Positions 1 to 13,600 of a stretch of 64,000 nt of DNA are shown one piece after another. Both the position numbers and the translations under genes were made by a program. Each line of letters opens with the position of its first letter. Within the stretch, counting starts at the first letter, position 1. Source of the DNA: Taxillus chinensis (lineage: Eukaryota; Streptophyta; Magnoliopsida; Santalales; Loranthaceae); the NCBI GenBank assembly GCA_023512835.1, contig CM042092.1:7875293-7939292 (forward strand), written 5' to 3'. The notes beneath the pieces are model-generated. The model saw nothing but the letters and a program-made list of their open reading frames with translations. It was not told the DNA's origin and made no database searches.

Positions 1-1301
1 TAGCCTCGTAGGTCGAAGGTCGTAGCCTCGCTTCGAGTCTTCGAGGCGCGCTGCAGCTCCGCATTCCGCAGCTACAAGTCGTGGGTTCTGCGGTTAGGCC
101 TTGGACACCGTCTAAGATCGGACTGGACCTATTTACATTGCAACCTATACCCATCTACACATTTAAGTGTACTTAAGTTACAATGTAAATAACGAAATAC
201 TCCCCATTTGGATTCAAAGAAAAATACTAGAAAAATTAATTCCCACTATTTCAAAATGTGAAAATTGGGTTTTAGTGTAAAATTTCGGAAAAACCCAAAA
301 GTTCGTAGTGGTGAATTTTTGGAAAGTGGGGTTAGACGTCTTAGAAAAATCCCCAAAAATCAGATTATCTTAGTTATGCTATGGGAACCCAATGCCGGGA
401 CTTTTGATTTCAAGAAAATAGCTGCTATGGGTACTTCCTTCATAAATCAAGGATGAAAGACTTACTTGTGAATACGGCTACGCTTAAAGGAAATATTGAG
501 AATGACATGTCATACTAATGTTAGTATGTTGGTGTGAGGTATTGGGGCATGGACTCCGTGACTTGTTTGGGTTCTCACCGTGATGCATTGATGGTGCTAT
601 GTGGTAGACGTGGCAGGCATATGCACCGATGGCGGCCGTGTGGCGACGTGGCCGGGCATATTGCGGCGGGGACCGAGCTAAGGCCTGAGTTGAGCCATTG
701 AGCTCGTGGAGCTAGGGCCGAGTGCCCCGAGCTGGGATCCCATGGAGGATCGTGGACAAGTTGTCCTGTGTGTGCAGGCCGAGTCCCGATGTTTGTTTGC
801 GGTGAGTCCCGATGATTGTGCACACTACACGGTGCACGAGTACACCGAGCATATAGTATGGACTTATATGTGTTGCATGATGTGGAGTTTTGGGGTCACC
901 TAGGCCGACTTGTCGCTCACCACTACTTGTTGTTTACCTTTTTCAGGTGTGACCCGAGACTAGTGGAGGACTTTCTTCCAGGAGGACGCCCACTACTCGA
1001 TGTATATACGTTATGTTCGTATTGTTTTATGTTTGTATCCCGGACATGGGTCCGTGGACGATGTATTTGCATACCGTTTGTGATGTGATGTCCGTATGAC
1101 TATTTGACTTATTGTATGCATGATGATGTATGGGAAAGTACAGGATTACCCTTGATGTATGACTGTACAAGGTTGCATATTTGAGGCAGCACCCGCGGTG
1201 TAGTCTCCATTGGTGCTAGTCACCAACCCCTTGACCTATCGGGTGCGGGCAAGGGGAAGTCATGTACCCGGTTCCGGGTTCCCTGGAATTCGGGGGCGTG
1301 A
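1..1301. mobile_element. LTR-like end of a retroelement (probably Ty3/gypsy)
   Basis: The stretch carries no credible long gene. It ends in a GGGGCGTGACA motif at about 1291-1301, which resembles the terminal CA/TG of plant Ty3/gypsy LTRs (TGTCACGCCCC when read on the minus strand). No gag or pol peptide is visible, so neither orientation nor lineage can be fixed. The short open frames at 265-456 and 816-1088 look like chance frames within LTR sequence. The other end would lie outside the window. Confidence 0.4.
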
Positions 1302-3060
1302 CAGACCCAATGGCCTCATATATCACACAGAGATATGCAAGAAACCATAAAATATCACAATAGATCCAAAGGTCTCACACAATACACATATGTACAAGCT
1401 AACCATAATAGCCAACATAACATGAGGCTTTTATAGTGCCGCCCACCCTCACTACCCACCGACACCTTAGCCCTCATGGCTTAAACCGTAACATCAAACA
1501 AACCATAACAAACCACGATTTCGTCATACAACATCACTAGGCTCTCATAGTGCCAATTGGCACGCCATGGACTATTTTAAGCTCAAACCTATCTTACACA
1601 ATTCACGACGAAGAACATCATGTTTCTCCCTCATTGATTTTCCCATTTGGAACATCAACATCAACCTACCACATAGATCCTAACCTCCTCCAAACACGAA
1701 GCTAAACACACCTACTGTGAACTGAACAACACTGTAATATAGCTAAACAACTCATAAAACACTAAGGGAATGACCCCTAAAGTCCACACTTGGTCCCCCA
1801 ACGTGTTCAAAGCGAAACAGAGGCGAAACAACAAAAACAGACGAAAACAGCACAACCACTTAACCTAGGCCTCAGACTAATTCATAACAGCCTAACAGCT
1901 GCCTCACCCAAGATGGTACAATATTAGCTCACCAAGAGCTCATCTCAGGCCCCAACTAGTTACATCCAACTAAAGGGTATACTAACTCGGGGTACCTCAG
2001 TTCAAGGGGGCTCCTAGCCCCCCATCAACACAAGCTTAATTGCTAAATATACCAGTTCAACCACTGAATACTAGCAAAATAGCCACCCTCCAAGCCTCTG
2101 AAGATTATGTGGAGCTAAATCCAGAACCGCATTCAAATCACCCAGCATGCTATGCCAAGTAAACACCTATATCATATACGATTTATTTTATATCCAAAAC
2201 ATGGGTTATAAAGCTTTGGATCACTGGCAACTGCACCAGAACAAAACTGCCCAACTGCTCGAGCCTCATGCTCAATGCTCGATGCTTAATGCTCCTGCTC
2301 AACGCTCGACACTACAAGACTCGAACAACACACAAACGTTCTACTCAAGGCACACTACTCGATACTTGGCTCAAGGCTGGCTATACACTTGAGTCTCAAG
2401 CAAACATTGAGTAGCCTAGTGAAATCCAGTCCAAAGATTTTGTTTGATGAAATCCAGTCCAAAGACCCCAAAAATGCAGTTCTAAGCCTTAATCAACCTC
2501 AAAATGGATTTCTAACACATCCTAACCATATTAAGATATCATAACAACCTAAATTCAAGGTTAACAAGCAAAATTGACTTTCCCTAAATTCTAGGATTCA
2601 TCACCAATCATGATTTATACCCAAATCATGCATTCTAATCTTACTAGGATTCATGTAGAGAGATAGAATCACCTACTAAGAGGTACTATCACAAATCGCC
2701 AAACTATGGCTCCGAACTCTAAGCTCCAAGCTCTCCTCCACGCACAACCTCTACGCACAACCCGAACGAATGCAACTGCGTTCTCTTTCTTTCCTATAGT
2801 TATTTATATTTCTTGATATTCTTTAATTAATAAATGCCCAAAAATCATAAATGACCTCCTGAGGTCACGAATTCCAAATTAAGTTCAACTACAGTCAAAA
2901 TACTTGAAATAACAAACACATCACAATCCGAATGTTGTTATATCCAAATGACTACTCAAACGCAAGATCAACTAATAATCCTTTGAATGACAATTATATA
3001 CCTCACATATCCCTATAGATATAGAGTTATAATTATCAGTACAACACTCCCCTCCCCTCC
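1302..3060. other. Intergenic, no gene recognised
   Basis: This 1.8 kb is rich in A and C on the plus strand and holds only short frames such as 2147-2392. The text is reminiscent of untranslated retroelement DNA adjoining the LTR-like end, but no domain is visible. From about 2770 it becomes ordinary AT-rich promoter-side sequence of the WRKY gene. Confidence 0.4.
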
Positions 3061-3164
3061 CTCATCCACAACATGTTCAAATGCTTAATTTTTATGTTAC
3101 ATTTTACAATACCACTTTTTTATAATGAGTCGGTTTTTTTAAAATGTTATAAAAGAAATATCGA

Positions 3165-3196
3165 GGTCAAGATCATAAATGAGTCAAACAAGTCAA
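3165..3196 (-). promoter_or_regulatory. Cluster of three W-box cores upstream of the WRKY start
   Basis: Read on the minus strand, TTGACC occurs at 3165-3170 and TTGACT at 3182-3187 and 3191-3196. That is three TTGAC[C/T] W-boxes in 32 bases, ending about 68 bases before the ATG at 3265. W-boxes are the binding sites of WRKY proteins, so the arrangement fits auto- or cross-regulation. It could lie in the 5' UTR rather than the promoter, because the transcription start is not known. An out-of-frame ATG at 3179, if transcribed, would open an upstream frame running to 3421 past the main start. Confidence 0.5.
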
Positions 3197-3264
3197 AGTA
3201 GAGAGAGACCCATATCGTCTCCTCTCCACCCACTGTTGTTTCCGTTTCTTCGGCCATTCTCGCC

Positions 3265-6200
3265 ATGGTCGACGACGATGGTCCTCCTACTTCTTCTCAA
3301 CTGCCGCCGCCGGAGTTTCGAAATGAACAAACTAACCTCCTCACTCCACCGCCCCTACACCCTCCGGCGTCGGTGGCGGAGAAGGAGACATCGGCTCCTC
3401 CTTCCATTGGAGAAACCCTAGCCTCGCCTTCGGTCGGGAGCAACCGGGACGGCGGTTACCCTTCGTTCTCAGAGCTTCTCGGAGGCGTGATTTCAGCGAA
3501 TCGTGTATGTTTCCAAACGCTTTCTCAAGACCACCAGACGCTCCGAGGACCTCTACGCTTTGAGGTTCGATGTGCGCGCGCTTTTTTTTTAATGACCAGA
3601 AAATCTCTGTTTGTAGTTTCACTGATGTGGTTTTGGAAATATGTATTGATTTGCGCTCTTTAAACAAACAATGTAATTGAAATGCTAACCGGGCTGTGCA
3701 TTGATAAAATGGGTTCCTTCATAGTTCAGATTTATCGTCCAGTTTTCAGTTTTACAAATTTTCAAAACTTCGGTGAATATTTCATATTTGTGAGCTTGAG
3801 ATGGAATTTAGAAATTTGGATATTGGTGTTGACATTCATAGTTCAGAACTTTTGCGGTTGTAGATGGTTTTGGAAACCTTCGTGCACTCTGGTTTGAACT
3901 GTTTAGAAACAAATTTGCAAATATTTTTGCAACTTTCTGTGAGCTACAACCTAACCAGAGTTCACGACCAAAGGACACCAGGGCACCAGTTTTCTATATT
4001 TTTCCAACAATGTTAATGAACATGAGAGCATAGTAACCTAAGAAAGTGGTTTTTATCTTCTACTAGTTAGATTCAGCAACAAACGATCTCATTCCTGATT
4101 CCATATGAATCGATAGAAGACACATCTGTGAGTGCAATTCTGACTGTTGGACGTTGTCTTTTCTCATGCAAATGGGGATGGATTTTTTTAGATTAAATTA
4201 AATGATTTTTGAATTCCATTTTGTTTGATTTATTTTAGTGGCTCCTGTTTCATTTAACAGTGTAAATTTGATAACCGCATTAGGGGTGGTCTATAATTTG
4301 CAGAGATGATCTTTCAGGGAAAATTTGAGATGTCTCATCTAGAAGCTTTAAGTACTGTGACTGCTGAAGCTGTTCGAGATAAAAAATGGATGGAACCTCA
4401 GGCCCCGTCTCATAAGTCACCTGTGACATCCTCTGAAGTATGCCAACCAAGCTCAACACCTGTAAGTCAAGAGCCATCATTTGTACCTCGAAAAGATGCC
4501 CATATGCAAGAAGTGGACCAACTGAACTGCTCTAACATTCAGCTTCAAAGCAAAGATTCTGATATTATTATGAAGTCGCCTGCCTTTGACAGGTTTAACT
4601 GGAGGAAATATGGTCAGAAACAGGTGAGGAGTTCAGAAAGTCATAGAAGTTATTACAGATGCTCTCATTCTGATTGCCATGCAAAGAAGAAAGTTCAACA
4701 TTGTGATCACTCTGGTTGTGTTATTGAGGTCAATTATAAGGGTGAGCACAATCACGATCCTCCTCAGAAAATAAGATGCCCCAGATCTAGAAGATATGTT
4801 TCATCTACCGAGGCTTCCATGGGGAGTGATGTGGTAGAATCTCCATCCCAAAAGCTAGATGGTCCAGGTTTGTCTGTGCCTCAGAGTAGGGCAGAGCACT
4901 CACCATTATCACTACCAATGCCTGAAATGGAAAGAATGGAATCACAGGACTCTAGAAATTCCAACGATATTTTGAGTATTAAAATGGAGGAAGTTGTCAA
5001 TAACCTAGAGGCAAGGTAAAGGCAAGCTCTTTTAAGATTCTGATTCTCCTTGAATTGCCTGCAACCCATGCATATTTTCTTACTTTTTTTCCTTCCATTT
5101 TGTACTTCTGTTTATTATTGTTTTCTAATTATTTTAGGCAATTTGATTTCATATTGTGTACATAGAAATAAGCCCCCCCTAAAGATGGTGCCACGTAAAC
5201 GCAAGAAGTTCGGTAATGCCGATATAGTCACTAACTTTGAGGGTGAAGAGCAGTGTAGTGACTTTGATCCAAGGTATGTATTATTTCTTTGATATCCTCT
5301 TTTGCTGCAAGAAATGTTTTTGGACAAGATATATTATCATTTCTAATTGATCTTCTCCTTTCAATTTTTTTTTTTGTCAATCTGAAGGATGAAAGAAAGC
5401 CCTGTAAAATATTCAGATCCTCTTTTTAGAAGTCCCAAGGAACCTAAAATTATTGTGCATGCTGCCACTGATGTGGAAATCTCAAGTGATGGCTATAGGT
5501 GGCGAAAGTATGGGCAGAAAAAGGTGAAGGGGAATTCTTATCCGAGGTGAGTTTATCAATCTGAATTGATCTTTTTTTAGCTTCATCTTTGTATATGGGG
5601 TGATAAAATATTAAAATATCCGTATTGTATTATGCATGGTTGCAAATTTACCATTAGTCATCAGTGAGAAATGAGTATCTTTGGTTGCATCTAATAAAAA
5701 AGCAACACATGGAGAGCTGTGATGCATACATTCAGGTTTATATCACTAACAGATGACTTAGAACTACTCAATTGTAGTTAATAGAACTACAAGCATTTGA
5801 TCTTGCTATGATCGTCCTGTTTTTCTATTCCTGAAATCTGATAATTCCTATATTAAAAGTAATTTTGTTCACTTTGGAATGCCCTTGACCTTGTTTTTGT
5901 TTTCCTTGTATAGTTGTCTGAAAATGGCTTCAAGATTTACATCATTTAGTTCAACAATTCTTTATCGATTTTATTTTTGGCTCTTGCATAAAATAGTGGA
6001 CTTGTTTGGAATATTCTTCTTCAGGTTGTTATTTATTGTTTGTTACTGTGGTGGTTGAATGGGGATTTGTTTTCATTACCTATAGTCCTATAGTCTGCGA
6101 TGTTCTTAAATTAAAAAATAATGCGAGAGTACTTAGTACTTACCTATGCTAGTTCTGTGGTTTTATAAAGTGTTATTATATGATTTCTTGAATGATCCCT

Positions 6201-6709
6201 GATATTATCCTACCTTATGTTCCTGTTGTCTCTGTACACTCTTTAATACCACAATATTCATAGAACTAAAAGAGTTTTCTTGGGGACTGCATGAACATCG
6301 AAAGTTTTGGTATCTAAATCTTTTTCCTGTTTATTGTTTAATTTTATTTTCCAAAATCCATTAATGATTTTTTTGATTGCATTTATAAAATTTTGATTAT
6401 CCCCACATTTTTAGGAGCTATTACCGGTGCGCATCTGCTGGATGCCCTGTCCGAAAACATGTTGAGAGGACTTTAGAGGAAGCAGCAGTTATAATCATAA
6501 CATACGAAGGGAAACATGATCATGACATGCCAGTGCCAAAGAAGAGTCATGTTCCACCTATTCTTATTGAAGCTGCAGCCATGAATAATGTCCAGAAGAG
6601 AACTGAATCTTCCTTAGATTTAATATCTCCAACTGGTTCGCCTGTGGATATGGAAAGTGATTTAACTGGTGATAAGGCCTTCGAACTTGCAGGGGAGCGA
6701 GCACTGTAA
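3265..6709 (+). CDS. WRKY32: Group I WRKY transcription factor (WRKY32-like)
   Basis: Nuclear DNA-binding regulator recognising W-boxes. I read five exons: 3265-3504, 4306-5015, 5166-5273, 5388-5546 and 6415-6709, giving 503 aa with phases that join cleanly. There are two WRKY domains: an N-terminal FNWRKYGQK with C-x4-C and HNH zinc ligands in exon 2, and a C-terminal [13 protein letters not shown] split by the intron after PR, the conserved position, with CASAGC and HDH ligands. The tail HDMPVPKK recalls WRKY32 rather than WRKY1/ZAP1; that subgroup call is from memory. The first junction is ambiguous: 3502/4304 also works and changes one residue (Arg to Gln). The N-terminus is acidic and Pro/Ser-rich. 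The gene is convergent with the hydrolase gene at 7604. Confidence 0.9.
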
Positions 6710-7603
6710 TTATCTTGAACAGTTCTGAACTAATGCCTATGAATGCCACAGCTTTACTGTGGGAGAACTGCATAGAACTTCACCCTCGCCACAGAACTCA
6801 TGGACAACGCCCCCCTGGAACTCTGCAGTCTTCCCCACTGGATTCTGGTTGCGATAAACATGGGCACATGTTGCGGGGTTAGATTTGTGGGTCGCACGAG
6901 TTTTGGGACCATCGTTTTCTTCACTTCCTGTACCCAGGCCGTTCTAGACAATTCAAATTACTGTGTATTCTACGCAATTGTATTGCTTTCGGTTTTTGTA
7001 GCAACAAGACTGCATTGTAATGTCCAAATTTGTTGAAATGGTAAAGAAATAGGTAGCTTGTTAAAATGTTAGTTAATAATTGTTGGATTGACATTCTACA
7101 CTTTAACGAGTAGCTAGTCCAGCTGAGTTGGTTAACTGTTGGATGTTCATATTGAAGAGTCTGGGGCTGATGCTTGCCTTGAGCTATTTTTACCGCCGGT
7201 TGTTTATCTCGTTTTCCTTATCTCATTGAAACGAATAACACCTTATAAGTGATCATTTTAGTTTTTATAGGGGCAATAAGAAATTAACAACATTGAGTTC
7301 GGTAAGGGAATGTCTGTCAAGTGGCCCTGAAGCTGGGCTACAGAGTAGGCTGGAAGCTATTAAGGTGGGCCTGGAGTGCATGGACGGCCCTGAAGGGTTC
7401 AATTGGCCCAAACAACGTGAAGTGCGTAACCAATGATACATTCAGAATACGAAACTACAGAAAGAAAAAAACATGTACAGCAGTAAGATTGATTATATTA
7501 ATTGGTGACCCTGCAATAGCACAGTTTCTGATATCCCATCACAAATCTCACAGCTAAAACTGCAAAAAAAAAAAAAAAAAAAACACTAGAAAGAAACTCA
7601 GCT
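6710..7603. other. Convergent intergenic region between the WRKY and hydrolase genes
   Basis: It holds the WRKY 3' UTR and, on the minus strand, the 3' end of the hydrolase transcript. A homopolymer A run at about 7563-7583 (T run in the hydrolase transcript sense) sits some 20 bases past that gene's stop codon. The frames at 6800-7036 and 7321-7557 have no recognisable domain. Confidence 0.5.
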
Positions 7604-10600
7604 CTAGACAGAAGGCTCTCGCACTGCCACAGGCAGATTCAGCTCAGGCTCAAATTCGCTCAGGGGTGCAAAACTACTATCTACCATGTCTTTAGTTACT
7701 TCCTCAATGCTTGGCGGGTCCCACTATAAGACGACACCAAATTTCATTAGCATTGTACAAAAGGCAAAAAATTCTATAGTTGTGGGAGGTGTTTAACCGA
7801 GCACAAATAAATGGGTACCTTCGGAGCGAAGTCTTTATCCACTAGACGCGCCCGAACACCCTGTATATAGCAAATGAAAATTAAGTGACCAAAGGGTAAT
7901 AATGTTTAGGTAGACCATTGAATCTGAGAAGGCACATACCTCACAGAAGTCATTAGAGACTCTCTTTGAGATAAAGTTGAGGGAAATGCGATATTCACGT
8001 GCCAGACACTGGTCAAGAGTTTGAAATCTCCCATGGCGTATCTAAGTGGGAGTGAAAGAACAGTCAACATAAAATCAAACCAAATCAACAGTCTTAATCC
8101 CAATAAAATAGGGTGGATTACACAATGAAATGGGATGAAAGTAATACTCACGGAATGTAATGTGACTTTCAAGCTCAATGGAGATGCTTCCCTTAGTTTC
8201 TTAAGGACTGTAGAACACCAGTAATCATAAGAATTGGTGGCCTCATTTTCCTAATCAAGTATAGGAACAAATCAAGAATCTCAATCAGGATTTACTTAAT
8301 CATCAGCCAAAAGGCACTATTGAATAGGCTTGAATTTGAGCACTCGCGAGTTTAAGGCACAGTGACATTTCTAACATCCAATAATTTAAATTAACTTATT
8401 TGAGGACAAATTAAAATTAAAATTAATTTAAAAAAATTACAAGGTTTGACAACAAAAATTAATAAAAACAGCTATATGATGCATATGAATGCACTGTGCA
8501 TCATACAGTTTAATTAATATATCTCACAAATCCGTGTTATAAAAATGAAAAGAAAAGGAAATATAACTAGCACCAAACTTACCAAAGCATCGATAATTTC
8601 CTCCATTGTGTCATGCCCAAAACATTTATCAATAATTTCTAACCTGAATCAGGCAATAAATAGTTTTAAAATGAAGTCATGATCTAGTCAAAGCATTCAA
8701 ATGCAAACTATTTACTACAAAATATGTCAATATAACTTCCTCAGTTCATCCATGAATACTGAGATGCTAGTATAAAGATGACAGTGGAATGAATCAGGGC
8801 ACTGGTATGTGAGCAGAAAACCACAACCAAAGAAGGGCTGCTTAATAAGTTACCACAAAATACTAGAATCAACACATTGGGACACAAAAATTGTCTGGGA
8901 AGCACAAATTGCATGGAAGATTAGAAAGTTGCATCATGTAAGCAAGGTTCAACAACAGATCCAAATCATGGTGAAGCTGTTACATTTTCAAGGCAAGTTT
9001 ATTTAGCTTTAAAGTTGAGCATTTATTAGGCGACAGATCCTGTTTGGTCTTGAATCAAATATAAAACAAGCCATATATTTTTATATTCAAGCACAAATGA
9101 ATAGCAAGTCAAACATTTTAACTACGCATAGAAATTAGAAAGACAAGTTAGTGTAATTAAATGACCTTCAATGAGTCCTTGCCAAACCAAATTAGTATCA
9201 TTTAAGAAAGTACATACACATGCAGTTGTGCATGTACATATAGGTTACTAAGCCTATAAATATCTATTTAGATTTGTCCATACAGTATGCATACTTTGGC
9301 AGCAGACTACAAACTGATTGACATTTGAATAGGATGTTTACGACATATCTTTATAAACCATATTGAAAAGCCCTCACAGTAATGCCAAGTCTCAAATGTA
9401 TACAGGTTAAAGGGCAATTCTTCAAACCCCAAAAACATTAAACACACAAAGGAAAAAACTCAAAAAAAAAAACACTTAATTACATATTTTAGACCATAAC
9501 CATAAATAATCTATAACTTAGACAAATGAATCATTAAAAAAAAACTGAAGTGATATATTTTTAGATAGTAAATTACCTATAGAGAACACTTTTCTTATCT
9601 GGATAGACCAGGTCACTATATTGATTTAGAGAAGTCTCAATAACAGAAGGAGCATCTGTTATCAGTTTCCCAAGATGTTCATCAATTAACGCAAGTCTCT
9701 GCTCAGGAAAAAAAAATTAAAAGATAAGATGAAAGCAACATAAATGCAGTGCCTGAACTAGGAATGAGTGAAAGAGAACAAACTGCTTTGAGTGTATAGT
9801 GTGTAGCAAGGCCACATGCAATCATTTCTACACCATTAAGCTTTTCACCTGTTAGAGCTAGATATTCCCCTGTAAGAAAGAAACATTCACAATTTGCAAT
9901 AGTTAAGTCTAAATTAAAGGAAGGGAATTTCCAATTTAAAGCATACATCAAGGGCCTAATGTAAATCAAATTCTTTTAAGATTAAAGTTTTTTAAAGCCT
10001 ATACGGAATGCAATAATTTTTATACGGCTGACAGATACTTTTGTTTCTTAAAGGGCACCAATAGTTCAACACCACAAGGACACCTGATGCTGTTGTCTGA
10101 TAACAGCAGCATGACAATAATATAAGGGTGATACCTAAATAGCCTGGCAAACGAGAAAGATAGAAGGAAGCCCCTGCATCAGGGTGAAACCCCATTTGAG
10201 CCTCTGGAGTAGCAAAAACCTGCGGGTCTTTTATGTAAGTACAATACCCTCATTAATTTGCATTCAAATAAAACAAAGTGACTGTCTACCCAAAATAAAT
10301 GCAAAAAGAGTGCTACGCAAAAGTTACTCAAACAGCAAATAATAGACAATCTGTTTGTAACATGTGATTTTTAGAGAATTCTGTACAGCGCATTGTGTAA
10401 TTACCTAACGTTTGTGGCCAGTTTAGTATGTTGGGAGAACATAGACGTTTCTTAGATTGCTCCATGTTTTTGACTTAGCTCATGTTCATGTCACGACAGG
10501 GATGAAGCAGTAATGAGCACGTGGAAGGTATTTCCTACGAGTTGTTGCCTCTTGGGCGGAAAGAAATTCTTAAATTGATCATCATTTAGCTTCCATCTTG

Positions 10601-13600
10601 GTATGTCATTTTTTAACTTCCTTGCAAACTTATGTTGACGCACTGCAAAGGATGTGCTTCACTGATTTCTAGCAGTATCAGGAATTACAAGATAAGTGCT
10701 TGTTTTCTGTTCACTGCTTTTTTTGTTTCCAATTAGGGCGCCTTATATCCTCCTACTTCCTAATGAATTCTTCTTTCCAGTAAACTTATTTAAAATTGGA
10801 GAAGGAGAAGCAAATATGGGATTGAATTGAAACTACACTAACTTGAAAGAAAAGCCCATTAACATGTGCAAAACAGTACAGATAACAAGAAGAATATGTA
10901 AAATTCACTGTTAAGCAAGGTTCTAAAAAACGCAATTTACTGATGATTAACCAGTGATGAACCGTAATTTGTTGATGAGCTGTATGGATTTATTACATGG
11001 AAACTGAAGAAAAACAGGAAAAATGCCACATAATCGCCGAATAATCAGCTACACAGAGATTATTCAGCATGCAGCTGATGAATCTCTGGGTAATCGTGGT
11101 TTACAAAGATTACCTGATGTTCTTTTATTTCAAAATGAGTGTACCCCAGCAAAATGGAGCCATTTTGATGGGGCTTTTTTAAAGGAAAAAGAGCTGTTGG
11201 TGTAGAGAAATTGAGAGAATACGGGATTACAGGGAAACAAAACTTTCATTCAATGAATCACAAACTCCTTGTGCGACAGCAGCAGTGCTAGCACGACTTC
11301 CTTGTTGTGAATGATCGGTCAACGGATTACAGGGCAGTGAGAGCAGCAGCATGATCTTCTGATCTCCCAGCGGCCAGCAAGCAGTGGATCATCCCTTCTC
11401 TGAGCAGCCAGCAATCTGTTCGTCTGTTGTGGGCTTCTTCTTCACCGTTGAAGATAACTACTACAATTGATCTTTGAGTAGCCAGCGCATTTAATATGTT
11501 ATAATTGATCTTCTCCATCGATTTAAGTCGTATAATTTATCTTCTCCGTTAACAGTAAGTCCTATAATCTTAGCATTTTAATTCCTTAAAATTAAACTTT
11601 TGTCTTAAAATTTGGTTGCCTAAATTCCTTTATACAATTATTTAATATGTTTATGTTATAAGTATTGTTTTATAAATTCTTTTATAAAATTCCTTTTCAG
11701 TTAGCACTCATTTGAAAGAAAAGTCGATCAACATGTGCAAAACAGTACATATATGGAGAAAAACGTATAACATTCACGCTGTTATGTAACATTTTTTCAT
11801 TTCATAAAGTACAAATCACATACCGTCTTATCAGTTACCACTCGGAACATTCCTGGGATTGAAATTCCAGCCCCAGCCCCCATAGTGATGCCATCCATCA
11901 AAGCCACCTATAAAGGATTGCAATCAAATCATAGTTAAAGAGAAAAAATTGAACGGTGGATGATCACAATCTTGCAGATAAAATCCATGAATCAGAAATA
12001 TATGCATCTAACATTATCTCCACTTCAGTATCATTATAAAGTTGAAAGCTTGTCATAAAAGATTCATATATATATATATGACATGTTTAGTGTTGTATCT
12101 AGTTTTTATGTTCTTAAAAACTATTCTCAAATTTTGTATTTAAAAAGTAGTTTTATCGTAATTAAATATATGTATTTTTGTTTGGTGATTATTTTTACTA
12201 AATAGATTGTACCTTGGTCTCACCAAGACCAACAACACCTAGAGTGAGCTGCCGATTCTATGTTCTTTATCATATGCCAATGGTGTCGATCCTGGAGCCT
12301 TCATCATTTTTTAAAACCTTTTTCTTGCAAACAACGGGAATCTTGAAGACAACGCCAACACATCCAAGGTCGGAAAGTTTAAGGACAAAATAAACTACCC
12401 AGGCATAGCCTTGACGCCGCCGCCGCCATCGGCCTTGATACCACACAGTGACACTAATTTGTGCCTCCTGGGCCAGTCGCCTAGTCTGGGAGGAGCGTGT
12501 AGTCTAAACTTAGTGCAGTGGTCAGAGAAGACTCAGGGAAGTAGGCGGCAGCAGCATCAGTTGCAACAACAATTACAGCCTCAGCCTCAACAATCTGTTT
12601 TGTCTTCTCTATTGTCTAATGACTTAGCTACCTAAATCAAACAACAGAGAGACAAATTGGACCAATTCCTCCGAGCCCAGGTATTGATTCTCTACCTCCA
12701 AAAAAGAGTCTCGAATTTTTTAGTTTTGGATCAAGTAGCAATGATGGGTTGATTCGTTTTCACTCAGGGTGAGTAACTGCGGTGCACATCAGTGGAGAAG
12801 AGGCAATGGCACTACCATTTGCTGTTAAGGGCAGCGATCATACAACTCGGGGAAGCAGATCAGCCGCTGGGGGAGGGTCATCCCGTCCCCTGTAAATTCT
12901 GAATCTTGTTCCACCACCACAAGCATGCTTTTGCATTAAGTAATTGCATGAGAACCACTGTGGCTTCCAAAACACACCACTGAGAAATCTTATACTGCAC
13001 TGCAGGTGAGACCACGCACTCCCAACAGCGCCTATATGACGTCGTTTTGGGGTGCATAAGGGAGTAGGCCATCCAATAATATTATTCCGGATAGCCTACA
13101 AGTTCGTGGGAGGATTCACCACTAGGGAGGTCAGCCACTACTAGGTTGAACATCAGCCTCTCTTCAATGATGACAATCAGATAGTGGTGGCGGAAAACAG
13201 TTTTTGCAAAATGAAAATAACAAAAACGTGTTTTTATTTTATGAGATTTAAATACCATTTGTTTTGGAATATGAAAATCAAAAACAAACAACAAAGGAAA
13301 AAATACACCCGTTTTCTGCTTTCAAACACAGAAAACTGTGTTTGAATACAACAACTAAACATACCAATATCCTCATTTTTTTGTTAGATACTAATTCCTT
13401 ATTTTTTTGTTACCAACTACATTTAAGTTATTTTTTTGTCTTCTCTTCAAATTTTTTCCTTATTCCATGTCAATTTTTCTACCTTCATAATAAGTGCATC
13501 TATTGGCCTATGTCCTAAATCATTAAACCAACATAATCGATTCTTTCTCATCTTAGCTGCAATCAGAGCTACTTCAACAACATGACAAATATTCTCACTT

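Noticed and set aside
7105..7180. tRNA- or SINE-like text (AGTCCAGCTGAGTTGGTTA)
   Set aside because: No B box, no cloverleaf pairing and no poly-A end could be shown.
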